Shown here piece by piece: positions 22,976 to 34,081 of a stretch of DNA of 64,000 bases. Position numbers and translations under genes: made by a program. The stretch is from positions 582,030 through 646,029 of the forward strand of contig RDEW01000004.1 of the NCBI GenBank assembly GCA_011109175.1, in the 5' to 3' direction. The DNA is from Dicyema japonicum (lineage: Eukaryota; Dicyemida; Rhombozoa; Dicyemidae). Every line of letters begins with the position of its first letter. Position 1 is the first letter of the stretch. The notes beneath the pieces are model-generated. The model did no database searches, was not told the origin of the DNA, and was given only the letters and a program-made list of their open reading frames with translations.

Positions 22976-23160
22976 TTGAACACTTCTCCATTTCCTTCTT
23001 CTTCTTAGTTGGCCCTCATTTATTTTTAAGAGTTCTCACAGTGAAGTCATTTATCCTCTCCTCCACCATACACTTGATCGGTTTAAGCAGTTCATCTTCT
23101 TCCTCATCTACTCAGCACATAACCTCTTCCCCAACCCAACTAAATATCCACTCTCCTTGT
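22976..23160 (+). repeat. Dispersed repeat, second copy at 28976-29150
   Basis: The block with CATTTCCTTCTTCTTCTTAG through CATAACCTCTTCC is present almost base for base at both places in the same orientation. Identity unknown. The 28976 copy directly follows the duplicated block that carries metalloprotease copy A. Confidence 0.6.
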
Positions 23161-23484
23161 TTTCTCAATAGAAATATTATTATATCCTTTTTTGATGAGA
23201 AAAACCACCCCCGCATTCATAGAGTGAGTTTGATAAAATTATTACCCGAAGATGAATAAAAACGTATCCTTATTAACGGGCGGAAAAAGACACATAGAAG
23301 AGCTTGGAGAAATCTTTTCTTCCTTACTCTGATATCTTCCATATATACACCTCCACTGTCAATTGCCACTCCCAGATATCATAGTGAATGTAGATTTTTT
23401 ACTTGTAGAGTGTATTCCTGTTTAGCTGCTTCCCAAGGGGACTAATTCGGTTGACTATTCAGCAGGACTAATTTTTAAATAAAA

Positions 23485-23705
23485 ATTTAACTAATTTCAT
23501 TATATCATATTTTTAAGCATCAAAATAAATTTTACATAATCGGCGTGACATTTCTGTCTTTATTGTAACAAATCTTTAAGTAAATTCACATTTTTAAAAC
23601 GTGGCGTCATGTGGTCTACCAGTTATGAAAGTCCTGGAGGCCCTCAGAGTGCACTTAATGCATCGTAGAAAAGACCATTAACTACCCTCCCATCCGAAGA
23701 AACAG
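23485..23705 (+). repeat. Dispersed repeat, second copy at 31095-31320
   Basis: Both copies share AATCGGCGTGACATTTCTGT, the head GTGGCGT-ATGTGGTCTACC and CACTTAATGCA, in the same order. The head resembles the SINE head at 22269. Confidence 0.6.
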
Positions 23706-24640
23706 ACCCTCCACTTTCAATTCTGCAGATAAAAATCAACGGAATCAAAAGCAAAATTCTCGAACTACGGTCTTTCATTAAAAAACAGAACATTGACCTG
23801 ATTTTACTTCAAGAAAGCAGACTTACTCCATCATCACCTAACCCGCATTTTCAAGGATACCACTGCATCCGCCTGGACCGTTCAAACCGTCGTGGTGGGG
23901 GTCTCCTCGTCATTATAAGAGATAACATTCGATTTGCGGACACCTCAGAGAAACTACAATCACTAATAAACGATGGGACCACGGAAATATCAGGGATATC
24001 AATTACAAGTGGATTCGACTCTCAACATTACAAACATCTACGTCCCCCCTCCATCTTATTGCCCAAAAGATTCCCTCTATATCTAACCAAGTTAAACAAG
24101 TTCGGACATGTACCTTCCTTTCCGGACAGAAAAATCAAACAAAAACTCTCAATGACGAAATAATCTAAAAGGATTAGAAAAACAGAAGCAAACAGATGGG
24201 ACAAACTAGTATCTTCCCTTCCATTTCAGAAATCTGCTCAGAAGATATTGAGAGAAATTAAACAACTTGGATCAAAAGGAAATTTTAAAAGACAACAGAC
24301 GGATCAGCACAGTCTTAACAAGCTCATGAAATATTACGCCAATGTAAGCCACAAACCTTTCAGGAAAATGGATGGGCCTTCTTTATCCTCAATAAGACCA
24401 AAGAGAACACAGCGATTAACTTTATCTTACATTCAAATGTCAGTGAGGGTTTGAAGAGGATGAATTCTGTTTCTCATGTGGGCCTGATTATATCCCTGGT
24501 ATTTTACTAAAACACATTAGACCTATTGCGATTGATGCAATCACAGTGGTTTTCAACTATTCAATAAACATGAATACAATCCCAATCATCTGGAAACTGT
24601 CCTATATACGCCCTATCCTTAAGCTTGGGAAGCCTAAAAA
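23706..24640 (+). pseudogene. Decayed LINE with APE-type endonuclease
   Basis: Plus-strand pieces: KILELRSFIKKQNIDLILLQ followed by ESRLTP (endonuclease motif, Glu of QE-x), RRGGGLLVIIRDN, then after shifts KRIRKTEANRWDKLVS and, near 24475, CGPDYIPGILLKHIRPIAI (RT entry). This is the exonuclease-endonuclease-phosphatase domain plus the start of RT of a Jockey/I-like LINE. The same family continues in the copy at 31610-32990. Many stops; inactive. Confidence 0.6.
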
Positions 24641-24930
24641 CAACAACCATGATTTGGGGGTATTTCTGCTCTTCGGGAGTAAAAGAACTATATTTTATTG
24701 ATGGAAAATGAATTTTCCAAATATTGCCACAAATTATAAGAATGTTTGCTCAAATCTGCTGAGAAACTCATTTAAACGCAAATGAATGATTATTACAACA
24801 ATGACCTAAAACATATTTCAAAAATGACCAGAAAATGGATTGAAGATCACAATGCAAATATTCTCAATTGTCCAAGTCAATCACCGCACCTCAATCCCAC
24901 AAAAAGTATAAAAAAGGTAAAATACTAAAT
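24641..24930 (+). pseudogene. Tc1/mariner transposase C-terminal fragment
   Basis: Frames read IWGYFCSSGVKELYFIDGKM, then NNDLKHISKMTRKWIEDHN and CPSQSPHLNPTKSIKK, the equivalents of the D-N-D-PKHTS...W and PSQSPDLNPIE blocks of Tc1 transposases. The catalytic Glu of NPIE is Lys here (NPTK). A short dead fragment. Confidence 0.65.
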
Positions 24931-25276
24931 TGGAATACGAATCCAATAATTCCGATTTAAAATAATTTCAGAAAAGAACGGTATACTATATTTTAAAAAT
25001 CTAATTATAAATTATAAAAATCGTTTAAAAGCAGTGATTCTTAAAAAGGTCATGCCACAAAATATTAATATGTTATTTTACCTAACATGACTTTTTTCCT
25101 GAATAAATTTCATTTAAAATTTTTAATGGTCAAAAAATAAATTCTTAAGTTTGAAATCTCACAACCAATGTTTAATCACTAAGTAAAATGGATTTTTTGA
25201 TTTTGAATAATATTCGATTTTTAATGATTATTTTTTTGATTGGAATATGTATACATTAACTTCGGCCCGCCCACAA

Positions 25277-25463
25277 TAGGGTTAGGGTTAGGAATTAGAG
25301 TCGGGTTAGGGTTGGAAGTTAGGTATAGGGATTGGAGTCATGTGAGAGTTAAGATAGTGATTAGAGTCAGGGTTATGGAATAGGGTATGGGACTAGGATT
25401 AGGGTTGGGGGTTATGGTTAGGGATCAGAGTTAGTGGTTTGAATTAGGGTTAAATTTATATTA
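25277..25463 (+). repeat. Degenerate telomere-like TTAGGG tract
   Basis: About 190 bp made of imperfect hexamers: AGGGTTAGGGTTAGG at the start, then variants such as GTCGGGTTAGGGTTGG and GATTAGGGTTGGGGG. The animal telomere hexamer TTAGGG is the clear underlying unit. It ends just before the duplicated block that starts near 25483. Confidence 0.65.
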
Positions 25464-25739
25464 TCAGTGATTTGTGAATTTCTAGGAACAATATGTCAAA
25501 TATACTAAATCCTTTCTGTGCACACGTGACTATCTTTTCCACTAGATTTTTCAAGAATTTTCAGTTTTCTATGTTTAATGAATTTCAAAATACTACTGTG
25601 ATATTAAAACATCCAACGGCAAGCCAAGAATTTTAATTGAATCAAATTCCCAAAAGTCATATTACACGCTTCAAAAATAATTGCTGAATATTTTTCCTTA
25701 TAAACAAATTTTTTAAACGATTTTTGCAATTTTGAGAAA

Positions 25740-26538
25740 ATGAATTTTTTATTTTACACATTATTTTTTGCTTTCGCCGGTAATCTATTTGAAGCAATTT
25801 TAGACAACAAGCAATATACCAGAACATTAGAGGTGGCGACTGTTATCGATGACGGATTTGTTTTCATTTTATATTTTACGCATAGCAAAAAGGCTTCGAC
25901 TATAATGAGGACCAAATGAGAGAGTATGTAAATAAGATGTTCAAATTGTCTCAAAAAGTGTAATTGATGATAATTCAGTATTTTAACGCGATAGAAATAG
26001 AATTAAAACTTAGAAGAATATACTTCACTAAAGGAACTATTTCAAGTGATCCTATAAATGCGTATATACACGCAATGTTTATCGGCTATTTTCGCGGGGT
26101 AGACGCAGTTGTATTCTTTAAGTAATTATTCGAACTAATACCCAGAGATACTAAGTCAGATCTAGAGTACGTGGGAATCGCATTGAAAAAAACTGTTTGC
26201 TCAAATCGAGCAGTGGCGCTGGTTTTGAAAAGATACAACGATGAAATGACAGCAGGAATTATGTCTCATGAGTTACTCCATGTTCTTGGGTTTGATCACG
26301 TCAAGCCGACTGACAGCGGTTGCAATTATAGTTGTTTGATGACTCCTATTAGTCATGCCTATGAGTATAAATTTTCTAATTTTGAGATACGTGTCAGATC
26401 AAACAATTGCCGCTGTGCCTGCACTAGAAAACAAATGGGGGTGCCTTAGTACTACTGCTAATAATGAGTCAAATGCAGCTAAATTCCTGGATTTACACCT
26501 TTCTTCTTTTCCTGGTACAACATATTAATTATTATTGA
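25740..26538 (+). CDS. Small secreted M12B-type (ADAM-like) metalloprotease, copy A
   Basis: ATG 25740 opens a hydrophobic signal-like segment MNFLFYTLFFAFA. The catalytic domain follows directly: EVATVIDDGF, QMREYVNKMFKLSQKYF, GVDAVVFF, then the zinc site HELLHVLGFDH (HExxHxxGxxH) with NYSCLM as the Met-turn. Five introns of 21-26 nt fall at the same positions as in the intact copy at 43221-44123. No propeptide, disintegrin or Cys-rich domain is visible. Relative to the other copies there is one extra C near 26486, which changes the C-terminal hydrophobic tail to a short unrelated end. Family members cleave extracellular proteins; the target here is unknown. Confidence 0.7.
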
Positions 26539-26859
26539 GGGTCTAGGTTAGATTACCTGTGTAACGATTACTAATCAAAATTACTAATTATCTAATAATA
26601 ATTTTTTTGGTTATTTCACATAATTTAATGTCACGGTCCAATGGTGTACCAATGCCATGATGATCCTCGATCGACTTTTTTTAAATTTTTAAAATACCAA
26701 TCAGTCTTAATTAATAAATATAACCGTTTTTAAAATCTTCATCCACTTTGTGTTTTTAATATCCCCAAAAGACATCTTCAGAATATAAGTTAACAGACAA
26801 CTGGAGAATAGGTAGGCCACCCTTCTGAAGGTAGTTGAAGGGTAGGGAAAGTCGAACGG

Positions 26860-27260
26860 TTCTCTTCCATGCAGAACTTGCACTGAGCGCCACCATAACA
26901 ACAGGTGAACCGCATGACAACTCGCTAGGAAGATTATACGGATATGCAATCAACACCATATCCATCCCCAGTCTCCTTTCAGAGATGCGCGACGGTGAGA
27001 AATGGCCAGGTTAGCTACGTATGTGCAAAGAGCTAGTAAACCCATTCAGAGAGAAGGCTGTTCGTGCGGAGGAATTCAATCAGCATTAAAAAAGTGCACT
27101 CCGATAGAATTCCTCTGCAGAAATAAAAGAAGACACTTTAGGAACGCTGTTGGTTCACTAGCGGAGCATTCGAAGAGAACTCGAGAGATGTTGGAACATG
27201 GGATCACTTAATTTTTCGAGTTAATACTATCTTTCTTGGTGGTCTTGGGGTTAAATATTG
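26860..27260 (+). repeat. LINE 3' end (partial coding plus tail)
   Basis: The segment from GGAAGATTATACGGATATG through CGTATGTGCAAAGAGCTAG to the tail GATCACTTAATTTTTCGAG and TTGGTGGTCTTGGGGTT matches, in reverse, 62440-62720. It also matches 40340-40572 in the duplicated block. The tail form (GATCACTTAA...GGTGTTCTTGG) recurs at 32935-32995, and its complement at 7315, 27270, 42936 and 54180. Confidence 0.55.
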
Positions 27261-28179
27261 TTTTTTAATACTAAAGACCATGGTAACACCAAATTAATTA
27301 ATCACGTGATCCCAGCAAGCTCTAGAAGAAACCTCAACTTTTCCCGAAGCTCCTCTTTCGAGCCCACAAAAGCACGTATCGCCGAAAAACTGTATCTTCG
27401 TAGTCAATTTGACCGTGACATATTATTTGACATGCAACCTACTTCAGAGTGAGTATAGAGCCAGCTCGGCCGCTATAAAAAAACGAATTGTCGAATAGGA
27501 TAATGTACACTGATTTACCCAATGGAATGCAATTTATTCCACTCGCTGAGGTGACATCCGGAACCATGGGACCCCCGAAAGTGGAATTTCCGAATTGTCC
27601 GGTCAAATTTTAGCCCGTTCTGACAATCTTCGGAACATATAGTATAATTAAAAAAATCGAAGATCTCAACCCAGCTTTAACTGCATAAAAAATTTTGAGA
27701 AATATTCATTAAACTTTCGACCTATTAAACTACAGGTTAATTAGCAACAGGGTAGTGAGTCAAACCGCACATGGAATTCAAATTTTCTTGTTTTATCAAT
27801 GTATGCCATGCCACGTGGCGTCATGTGGTTCTATGTGGCTAGTTAGTCATAAATGATTTTTCTTCTTTCCGATGGCGTCATTGGATCCACCTTCTGAGGA
27901 GACGCCCAATGCCTGACCTGCATCAATAGGATCTAGAGACAAGTCCTGGAATGCTGGAACTAGTCAGGATCGAGGAGTTTGTTAGTTTGGTTACCTTGCT
28001 TTGGAATTATTTAATTTAATTTAACGTAGAATCATATAAACCTCAAACTATTCAGAGCTATGTATTCATATAAGATTGCAGACAGCCAGTCTTCCGAATT
28101 ACTAGAAATAGAATTGCCGAGATGTCTGAAGATCTCCAAAAAGTTTTTGCTATTACGGATAAAACGTTGCTGTGATGAT

Positions 28180-28960
28180 TGGATCGTTAAATTCTCCTGA
28201 AACAACAAATCTGATATCTTTTAAGGCCGATAGAATCTGCTCCTAACAAGAACATCAATACTCTGATAGTCGAAAGAATTTGGTTCAAAGGGAAAATTTC
28301 CTTTTGTTAATTTCGGATGCTGCAAATTTTATGAAATCAGGTAAAATTTTATGTTTTAGCAAAATACTAAAAAATCTTTACCCCAAGCTATTCCATGTCA
28401 CATGTGCCATCTATTACACAATTGTTGTGAGAAAATAAGAGACTCTTATCCAGAAATTGATTTGATTATAGCTACTGCACAAGCAGCAATTAAAAAGAGC
28501 AATAGAAGAAAACTAATTTTCAGAGACAGAAACATCGCCATTCACCTCGTGTGCATTTGACAAGATGAGGAACCTGGATTAAGACCGCTACATACTATTC
28601 AGAAAATCTGATCGGAGTTCAAATAATTTCGAATCAATCGCGGATGATGGATATCTAGTTCGCATCTGATGGTTTATAATCGCTGGAATTTGGAAATGAC
28701 AACAAATTTATTAAAGAATACATAAATAAAGGTTTCAAAAAATGATATTTCAAACATAATTAAAATGACTAATTCACACATATCTCCTGCCGAGTATTCA
28801 TTACTCCTGAATTGTCAGCCAACTTTGTGCTCGGTTGAACGATGTGTCTCTGAGATAAAAATTTTTCAAAGATTCAACGGAAATTTTCTACCAGAAAATT
28901 TAGAAATTTATGTAATTGTATGTGTAACAAAAAGTTTTAGTGTTTTTATTGTTTAGTTAT
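28180..28960 (+). pseudogene. hAT transposase remnants (middle and C-terminus)
   Basis: Broken frames give ISDAANFMKSGK, NLYPKLFHVTC, the TRWGTW-like block and NNFESIADDGYLVR, and finally SLLLNCQPTLCSVERCVSEI with LPENLEIYV, the hAT C-terminal dimerisation region (P-T-S-ER-FS...ENL). The same family is at 33001-34060, and the last part is repeated at 40580-41010. Confidence 0.6.
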
Positions 28961-29439
28961 AAAATTAAATTTTTGGGACATTTCTCCATTTCCTTCTTCT
29001 TCTTAGTTGGTCCTTATTTATTTTTAAGACTTCTTACAGTGAAGTCATTTATCCTCTCCTCCACCATACACTAGATCGGTTTAAGCAGTTCATCTTCTTC
29101 CTCATCTACTCAGCGCATAACCTCTTCCCAACCCAACTAAATATCTGTTCCACAAATCAGGATTCCAGAGTTAAAGCTTGTCGGTCTTGGAAAACTCGTC
29201 TCGGAGAAATAAATAAAATTTGGAATATCCAGGCATGCAGATTCAACTGCCTTGGCTATCTATGATGTTCACAATCTACGAAACAATTCGCACACGACCT
29301 CCTCGGACGAAAACCTGAGATTCTCTCCTTATTCATGCGTCTCATGGGAGACTCCGATCTATGGAGTAATGCTTAGAAAATCGTGGCTACATAAAAAAGG
29401 GCTTTTGAGGAGACAGAAAGGGACAAAAAGAACATGATG

Positions 29440-29600
29440 CCGACATCCTTGGAGATCCTAATCAAAAGGAATAACGGAGACCCGATCCAACGTGATCAGG
29501 AGACAACACGACTTCAACGAGCTTGTGTAAGATCAAGGGAGGAGCATCGATTCATGCTGATTAAATTTGTCGGGATTTGGTTTTAACGGTTGTCTTGGAA
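29440..29600 (+). repeat. LINE-type 3' tail repeat
   Basis: Contains GATCCAACGTGATCAGGAGA and the end GGTTTTAACGGTTGTCTTGG. Its reverse complement is at about 1783-1960. The tail is of the same general form as other LINE tails in the window. Confidence 0.45.
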
Positions 29601-29649
29601 TAAAAAAATTAATATTAAAAAAGTGGGGGTCCTAAGGAACAGGCAACAA

Positions 29650-29955
29650 TTAACCGAGGATACAGAATGGGAATACTTGTCCACGTGGATGGATGTACAG
29701 AGAGCTTTAGACTCGAAAATAGAAAAGGAATAAAGTCAATATTTGACAGAGTTAAGAGAGGATCGATAATCTGGCAAAAACAAAATGATCTCGGTGACTT
29801 ATTCAAAGTCATCAATGAACTTATTACTACAACGGACTTAGGACTAAAGAGCTTGAACTTATTGACAAAAACGTACCCAGGATCCTTGTAATCATTCGGA
29901 TTCACAGGAAACCGGAAATAAGGAAAGACTTTGCCCGCCAAGAGTCCAGTTTGTA
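29650..29955 (+). pseudogene. Broken coding fragment, possibly an IBD/TFIIS-N-like helical domain
   Basis: Three frames chain together: EWEYLSTWMDVQRALDSKIE, then IIWQKQNDLGDLFKVINEL with ITTTDLGL, then ELELIDKNVPRILVII and HRKPEIRKDFARQESSL before a stop. The pattern L-V-I-EL...TT-DL...V-R-L...H...EIRK-A resembles the helical bundle of TFIIS-N/LEDGF-IBD domains. That assignment is weak. Two frame changes without GT-AG introns suggest a fragment or assembly indels. Confidence 0.25.
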
Positions 29956-30357
29956 AGGTGATTGCCATCCACTACATGTTAGTCAACTGATCTCCAATTC
30001 CTCTGAGATCTCGAGAAGAAATCGAATTATTGTTTAAGAAAAGCAGGGATTCCTAGCATGAGATTCTTTTTAACAAATTCGATATTGCTAAGGTTGAGAT
30101 GATGTCCCCTGAAGAAAGCCAGAGGACTCTCATCTCAAATATATCTATTGAAAAGAGTGTCTAGAAAACTGCCCTCTCCGCCCGGGAATTCATATAAAGC
30201 AGGAGAGAACAAGGAATTGAGAAAGGACAGCCTAGAATGACAAGATAGCTCTTCCAGAACATTGGGCTCGCGATCATGAGGGGTAACTCCCTTCAGGCCA
30301 TAATATAATAATAATAAAGCCTTTTCACGAGAGCCATAGTATTTATAGCTCCGAAAA

Positions 30358-30853
30358 TAATCTTATGAAATATTATCTCATTTTTGTAAATCTTGTCTTT
30401 GGAATCTACAATATTGTTATATTTCATCCATTTAGATGTAAACACAGGAATAATCCGAATCATCAAGAAATATTCTTGCCTCGGGGATCGCTACCGATTT
30501 ACTCCTGTTGCGACCGAATCATCGGGAGCCGTTGGTCCAATGACGGCTGAATTCTTGCAAGAACTCGGAGGATTGCTTGGCAGAAAGAAAAGGGATCAAC
30601 GAGAAGGGCTATGGCTAAGACAAAAGATTGGAATAGCCATACTCCGAGGGAACTCGTTCGCAATCCACTCAGCAGGCTTCCTCAACTGACATTTGTTTAA
30701 TTGTTAAAAAAATTTAATTATATAAAAAAAAAATAAAAAAATAATCTTATGAAATATTATCTCATTTTTGTAAATCTTGCCTTTGGAATCTACAATATTG
30801 TTATATTTCTTCCATTCAGATGTAGGCACAGGAATAATCCGAATCAAGAAAAC
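30358..30853 (+). repeat. Local direct duplication flanking a LINE C-terminal fragment
   Basis: 30358-30470 and 30740-30853 are near-identical (AATCTTATGAAATATTATCT ... GGAATAATCCGAATC). The first copy runs into the LINE C-terminal fragment at 30450-30690, the second into unrelated sequence. Confidence 0.6.
30450..30690 (+). pseudogene. C-terminal LINE fragment
   Basis: Open frame IIKKYSCLGDRYRFTPVATE, AVGPMTAEFLQELGGLLG, LRQKIGIAILRGNSFAIH, stopping near 30687 and followed by A-rich tail sequence. Almost identical to the minus-strand copy at 16930-17185. Confidence 0.7.
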
Positions 30854-31609
30854 CCTGTAGATTCCAAAAAAACATGAGGACAGTCAGGAGAATCAAGAAA
30901 ACCCTGTATCTGACCAAAATATTACTGATAACTAGGGCAACATAAGTCAATAAAGTCACTTTCAATTCAGAGTTGGGCTTTAGTCAAAAATAATGATTAA
31001 TTTTTAAAAAATGTCAAAAAAATTCTATAAAAAGTTTTTAGGTAAATTAGGTCAACTTTTTAGATTTTTAGGTCAATTTTTTTAATTAGGTCAATTTAAA
31101 TAAAAATTCAACTAAATCATTATTATCATAATTTTAAGCATCAAAATAATTTTACATATTCGGCGTGACATTTCTGTCTTATTGTAACAAATCTTTAAGT
31201 AAATTCACATTTTAAAACGTGGCGTAATGTGGTCTACCAGTTATGAAAGTTCTGGAGGCGCTCAGGGTCCACTTAATGCACCGTGGAAAAGGACCATTAA
31301 CTACCTCCCATCCGAAGAAGGACTCTTTGGACGACTGCAAACGACCTATGCATGGAACAAGCTTAATTAGCGACAACAGAGAGCATGGTGGCCATACTGC
31401 CAACTTAACAAACCAAACTTACCGAATCCGATATGAAGGGGGATTTATGAATATATCAAAGCAAGAAGGCCTTCAGACACTAATTACTCTGTGAAAGTTT
31501 GAGAGACTTCCCTTTTATGCAAGCAATAATTTTATTAATGACAGAATTTAAGAGTTTATCAGAAATTATAGTATATTAGTCCTACCACGTGGCTTGAACA
31601 CTTCTCCAT

Positions 31610-32990
31610 TTATAAAAATTCAACTAAAAACATTAGACCTATTGCGATTGATGCAATCACAGTGATTTTCAACTATTCAATAAACATGAATACAATCCAA
31701 TATCTGGAAACTGACTTATACGCCCAATCCTTAAACCTGGAAGCCTAAAAACAATCCTACATCATTTCAACCATCTCTTTACTATACACCTTATCAAAGT
31801 TATTGGAAAAATTGATTCTTAACTTATAACTCCGTCCTTCTTTTTCGTTTCACAACATGGATTTAGAAGGGGTCATTCAACTTCTACCCACCTAACTTCC
31901 CTTAACCAATTTATCATTGAAGGCTTTAACACAAATCCTCGTCACCTCAAAACAGTCGTTTGCTCGATCGATTTACAAAAGTCTGTCTCAAGGAAAATCC
32001 TAACCGGAAATTGTTTGTTCTCCCCGTCAACCTCAATATAAAACTTTGGCTTGCTAACTTCATCAATGGAAGAAGGGCCCGGGTATACATGGATGGGACC
32101 AAATCAATTTCAAGATTACTACCCAATGGTGTCCCACAAGGTTCCCTCTATCACCCGCCTTATTTAACTTATACATGTCCGATTTACCACAACCCGATAA
32201 TAAAGACGACTTCATCCTATCATATGCTGATGACTTATTTCTCCCGCGATCACCCAAAGGCATCAGAAAAACTACAAGAATACCTTCACAAAATTCAAAT
32301 TTGGCTAAATTATAACCGGATTGATATATCTACTAAAATAGATTCTTCGTCTTTATTTACATCAGACAAACGACTTGAAAAAATGACAGTGGATAAATTT
32401 ATCTACTAGACAAAAAAACCATTCATGAAGAAACTGAAAATCTTTGGGACCACCTTCGATACACACATGTTCTTTTCATCTCACGTCGACGATATCTCTG
32501 GAAGCTCCTTAAGAAAGCTAAGGATAATCAAAACTATTTTCGGTGGCATTAAAACTTCTTTCCCAGCGTTGAAAATGTTATACAAACAATTCATTGAGCC
32601 ATCTGTCAGCTATGCCTGTACGTAATAGGGAATCAATCTGTCCTGGACGAACAAACAAAGAATCCGCGACATTCAGGCCTTAACAGCCACTACTATTAGT
32701 AATCTCGGAAACTAGAAAAACTAATACCCTCATCACTTGAAAACCTCATCCGACAAAATGGAAAGGGATTTGCTACCCTGTGCAGTCAGTCCAACTCCCA
32801 ACATTACACAACCACAACGTGTCTTATGAGAAGGGTATAGATTACCCCTCTCCAATTTCTATTCCCAAAACCACCACCCACAGAGAAGTTGCGTTGGATC
32901 CCAGAAGGCGCACGAGGAGAAAATGAGAATTCTGATTAAGGCCTTCGAGATCACTTAATTTAGTAATTAAATTAACTATTGGTGTTCTTG
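31610..32990 (+). pseudogene. Decayed Jockey/I-like LINE, RT part and 3' end
   Basis: Starts with the same KHIRPIAIDAITV region as 24500, then HGFRRGHSTSTHLTSLN, VCSIDLQK, NGVPQGSLY, an eroded catalytic region, KKLKIFGTTFDTHMFFSSHV, FGGIKTSFPALKMLYKQFIE and SVSYACT. It ends in a tail GATCACTTAATTTAGTAATT and GGTGTTCTTGGTTAATAATA. Together with 23706-24640 it shows one family with an endonuclease followed by RT. Confidence 0.6.
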
Positions 32991-33000
32991 GTTAATAATA

Positions 33001-34060
33001 ATGAATTATACAGACATTTGCCTAAAAATAAGCCTTCCGATATTAAAAAAAGCCAAAAAAATTTGTGACAAATATCCCAAAGAGTTTTCAATTACACTGA
33101 ATGGAATGCTTTTGTGTAAATTATGTGAGTTACCCGTAACCTGCAAGAAACAATTTTTTGTGAACAAACACAGGGAAACACTTTTCACGAATAAATATAT
33201 CCACAAATAAAAAACAATTGAATATTGTTCCGAATGATTTCTTCAGAAATTTTGCAACAGACGGAAGCACTTGCATCCGCAAACATTCCACTTTATAAAT
33301 TGAGGAATCGAGCAATTATCAACTTATTTGAAAGTAATGGGCATCCATTTCCTTCATTATTTATTATTTATCAACCCCGGATACACCGAGAAAAAAATTA
33401 AAGTAAACAACTAATTAAGTGTATCCAGTTTCCACTTCTACAGAGTCCATCCGGAATCAACATAAATGGTAAGACGTCCATACTTGCAGTTGTGGAAACC
33501 CCTCCAGTGGAGTGGGGAGAGCAAATGATCCTTTTTCGTGCCGGCCTGGCACTGAGCGTCACCTAGACAGGAGGATCACATGACGCCACTCTAATAGGAA
33601 GAGAGAGGAGGAACAGACAAGCAAGCAGAAACGTGGTCTTATCACCACATTGCTTCACGCGGTTTTTTTCCCATTTCCTTAAGAGTTTACTTGCAGCAAT
33701 ATAGTAGAAATTTTAGCTCAACAAATTATATCCAAAATAATTAATTTGATTTCAAATAAAAAAGTTATGGACGAAACTGATGTTGGGGGAAACAAATTTA
33801 TTAATTGTCTAGTTGGAATGTTGGCAAATCCGCAAAGCTCTTACCTAATAGATTGTATAAAAATTGATTGCTCTCCGAATTCGTCTATCATCAATCAAAT
33901 TATTGATGACACTATTTGGAAAATTAATGTTGAAAGAAACAATTTTTCTTTTTATTACCTATGCTGCTCCATATATGGTTTCTGCAGGAAATACTCTCAA
34001 GTTACTATATTCTAGTCTATATCATATCACATGTTTTGCTCATTTAGTGCATAAGTGTGC
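33001..34060 (+). pseudogene. hAT transposase split by a SINE and cut off by an integrase-type transposon
   Basis: 33001-33210 encodes LLCKLCELPVTCKKQFFVNK, a BED-like zinc finger with a following His. The frame continues in pieces to 33354 (LASANIPLYKLRN). A SINE occupies 33355-33670. Coding resumes at about 33765 with MDETDVGGNKFINCLVGML and, after one shift, TYAAPYMVSAGNTLKLLY and YHITCFAHLVHKC. At 34082 the next transposon begins. The blocks match 28180-28960. Confidence 0.6.
33355..33670 (-). mobile_element. SINE copy with 10-bp target duplication
   Basis: Flanked by CCATTTCCTT at 33345-33354 and 33671-33680. Orientation is minus: the 3' tail is an ATAAATAATAAATAATG-like run next to the left duplication, and the body contains GGCCGGCACGAAAAAGGATC and the highly conserved GACGTCTTACCATTTATG block. 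It lies inside a hAT transposase gene, so it is younger than that element. Confidence 0.8.
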
Positions 34061-34081
34061 ACTTAAAATAAAAGTATATTA

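Larger units (their letters stand above)
25483..28975 (+). repeat. Duplicated block, copy A (other copy 38926-41018)
   Basis: 25483-27116 and 28540-28975 are nearly identical to 38926-41018 in the same order and orientation. The block carries the metalloprotease gene, a LINE 3' end and the end of a hAT transposon. Copy A has about 1.4 kb between the two matching parts (27117-28539) that is absent from copy B. Differences are mostly single-base indels. Confidence 0.75.
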
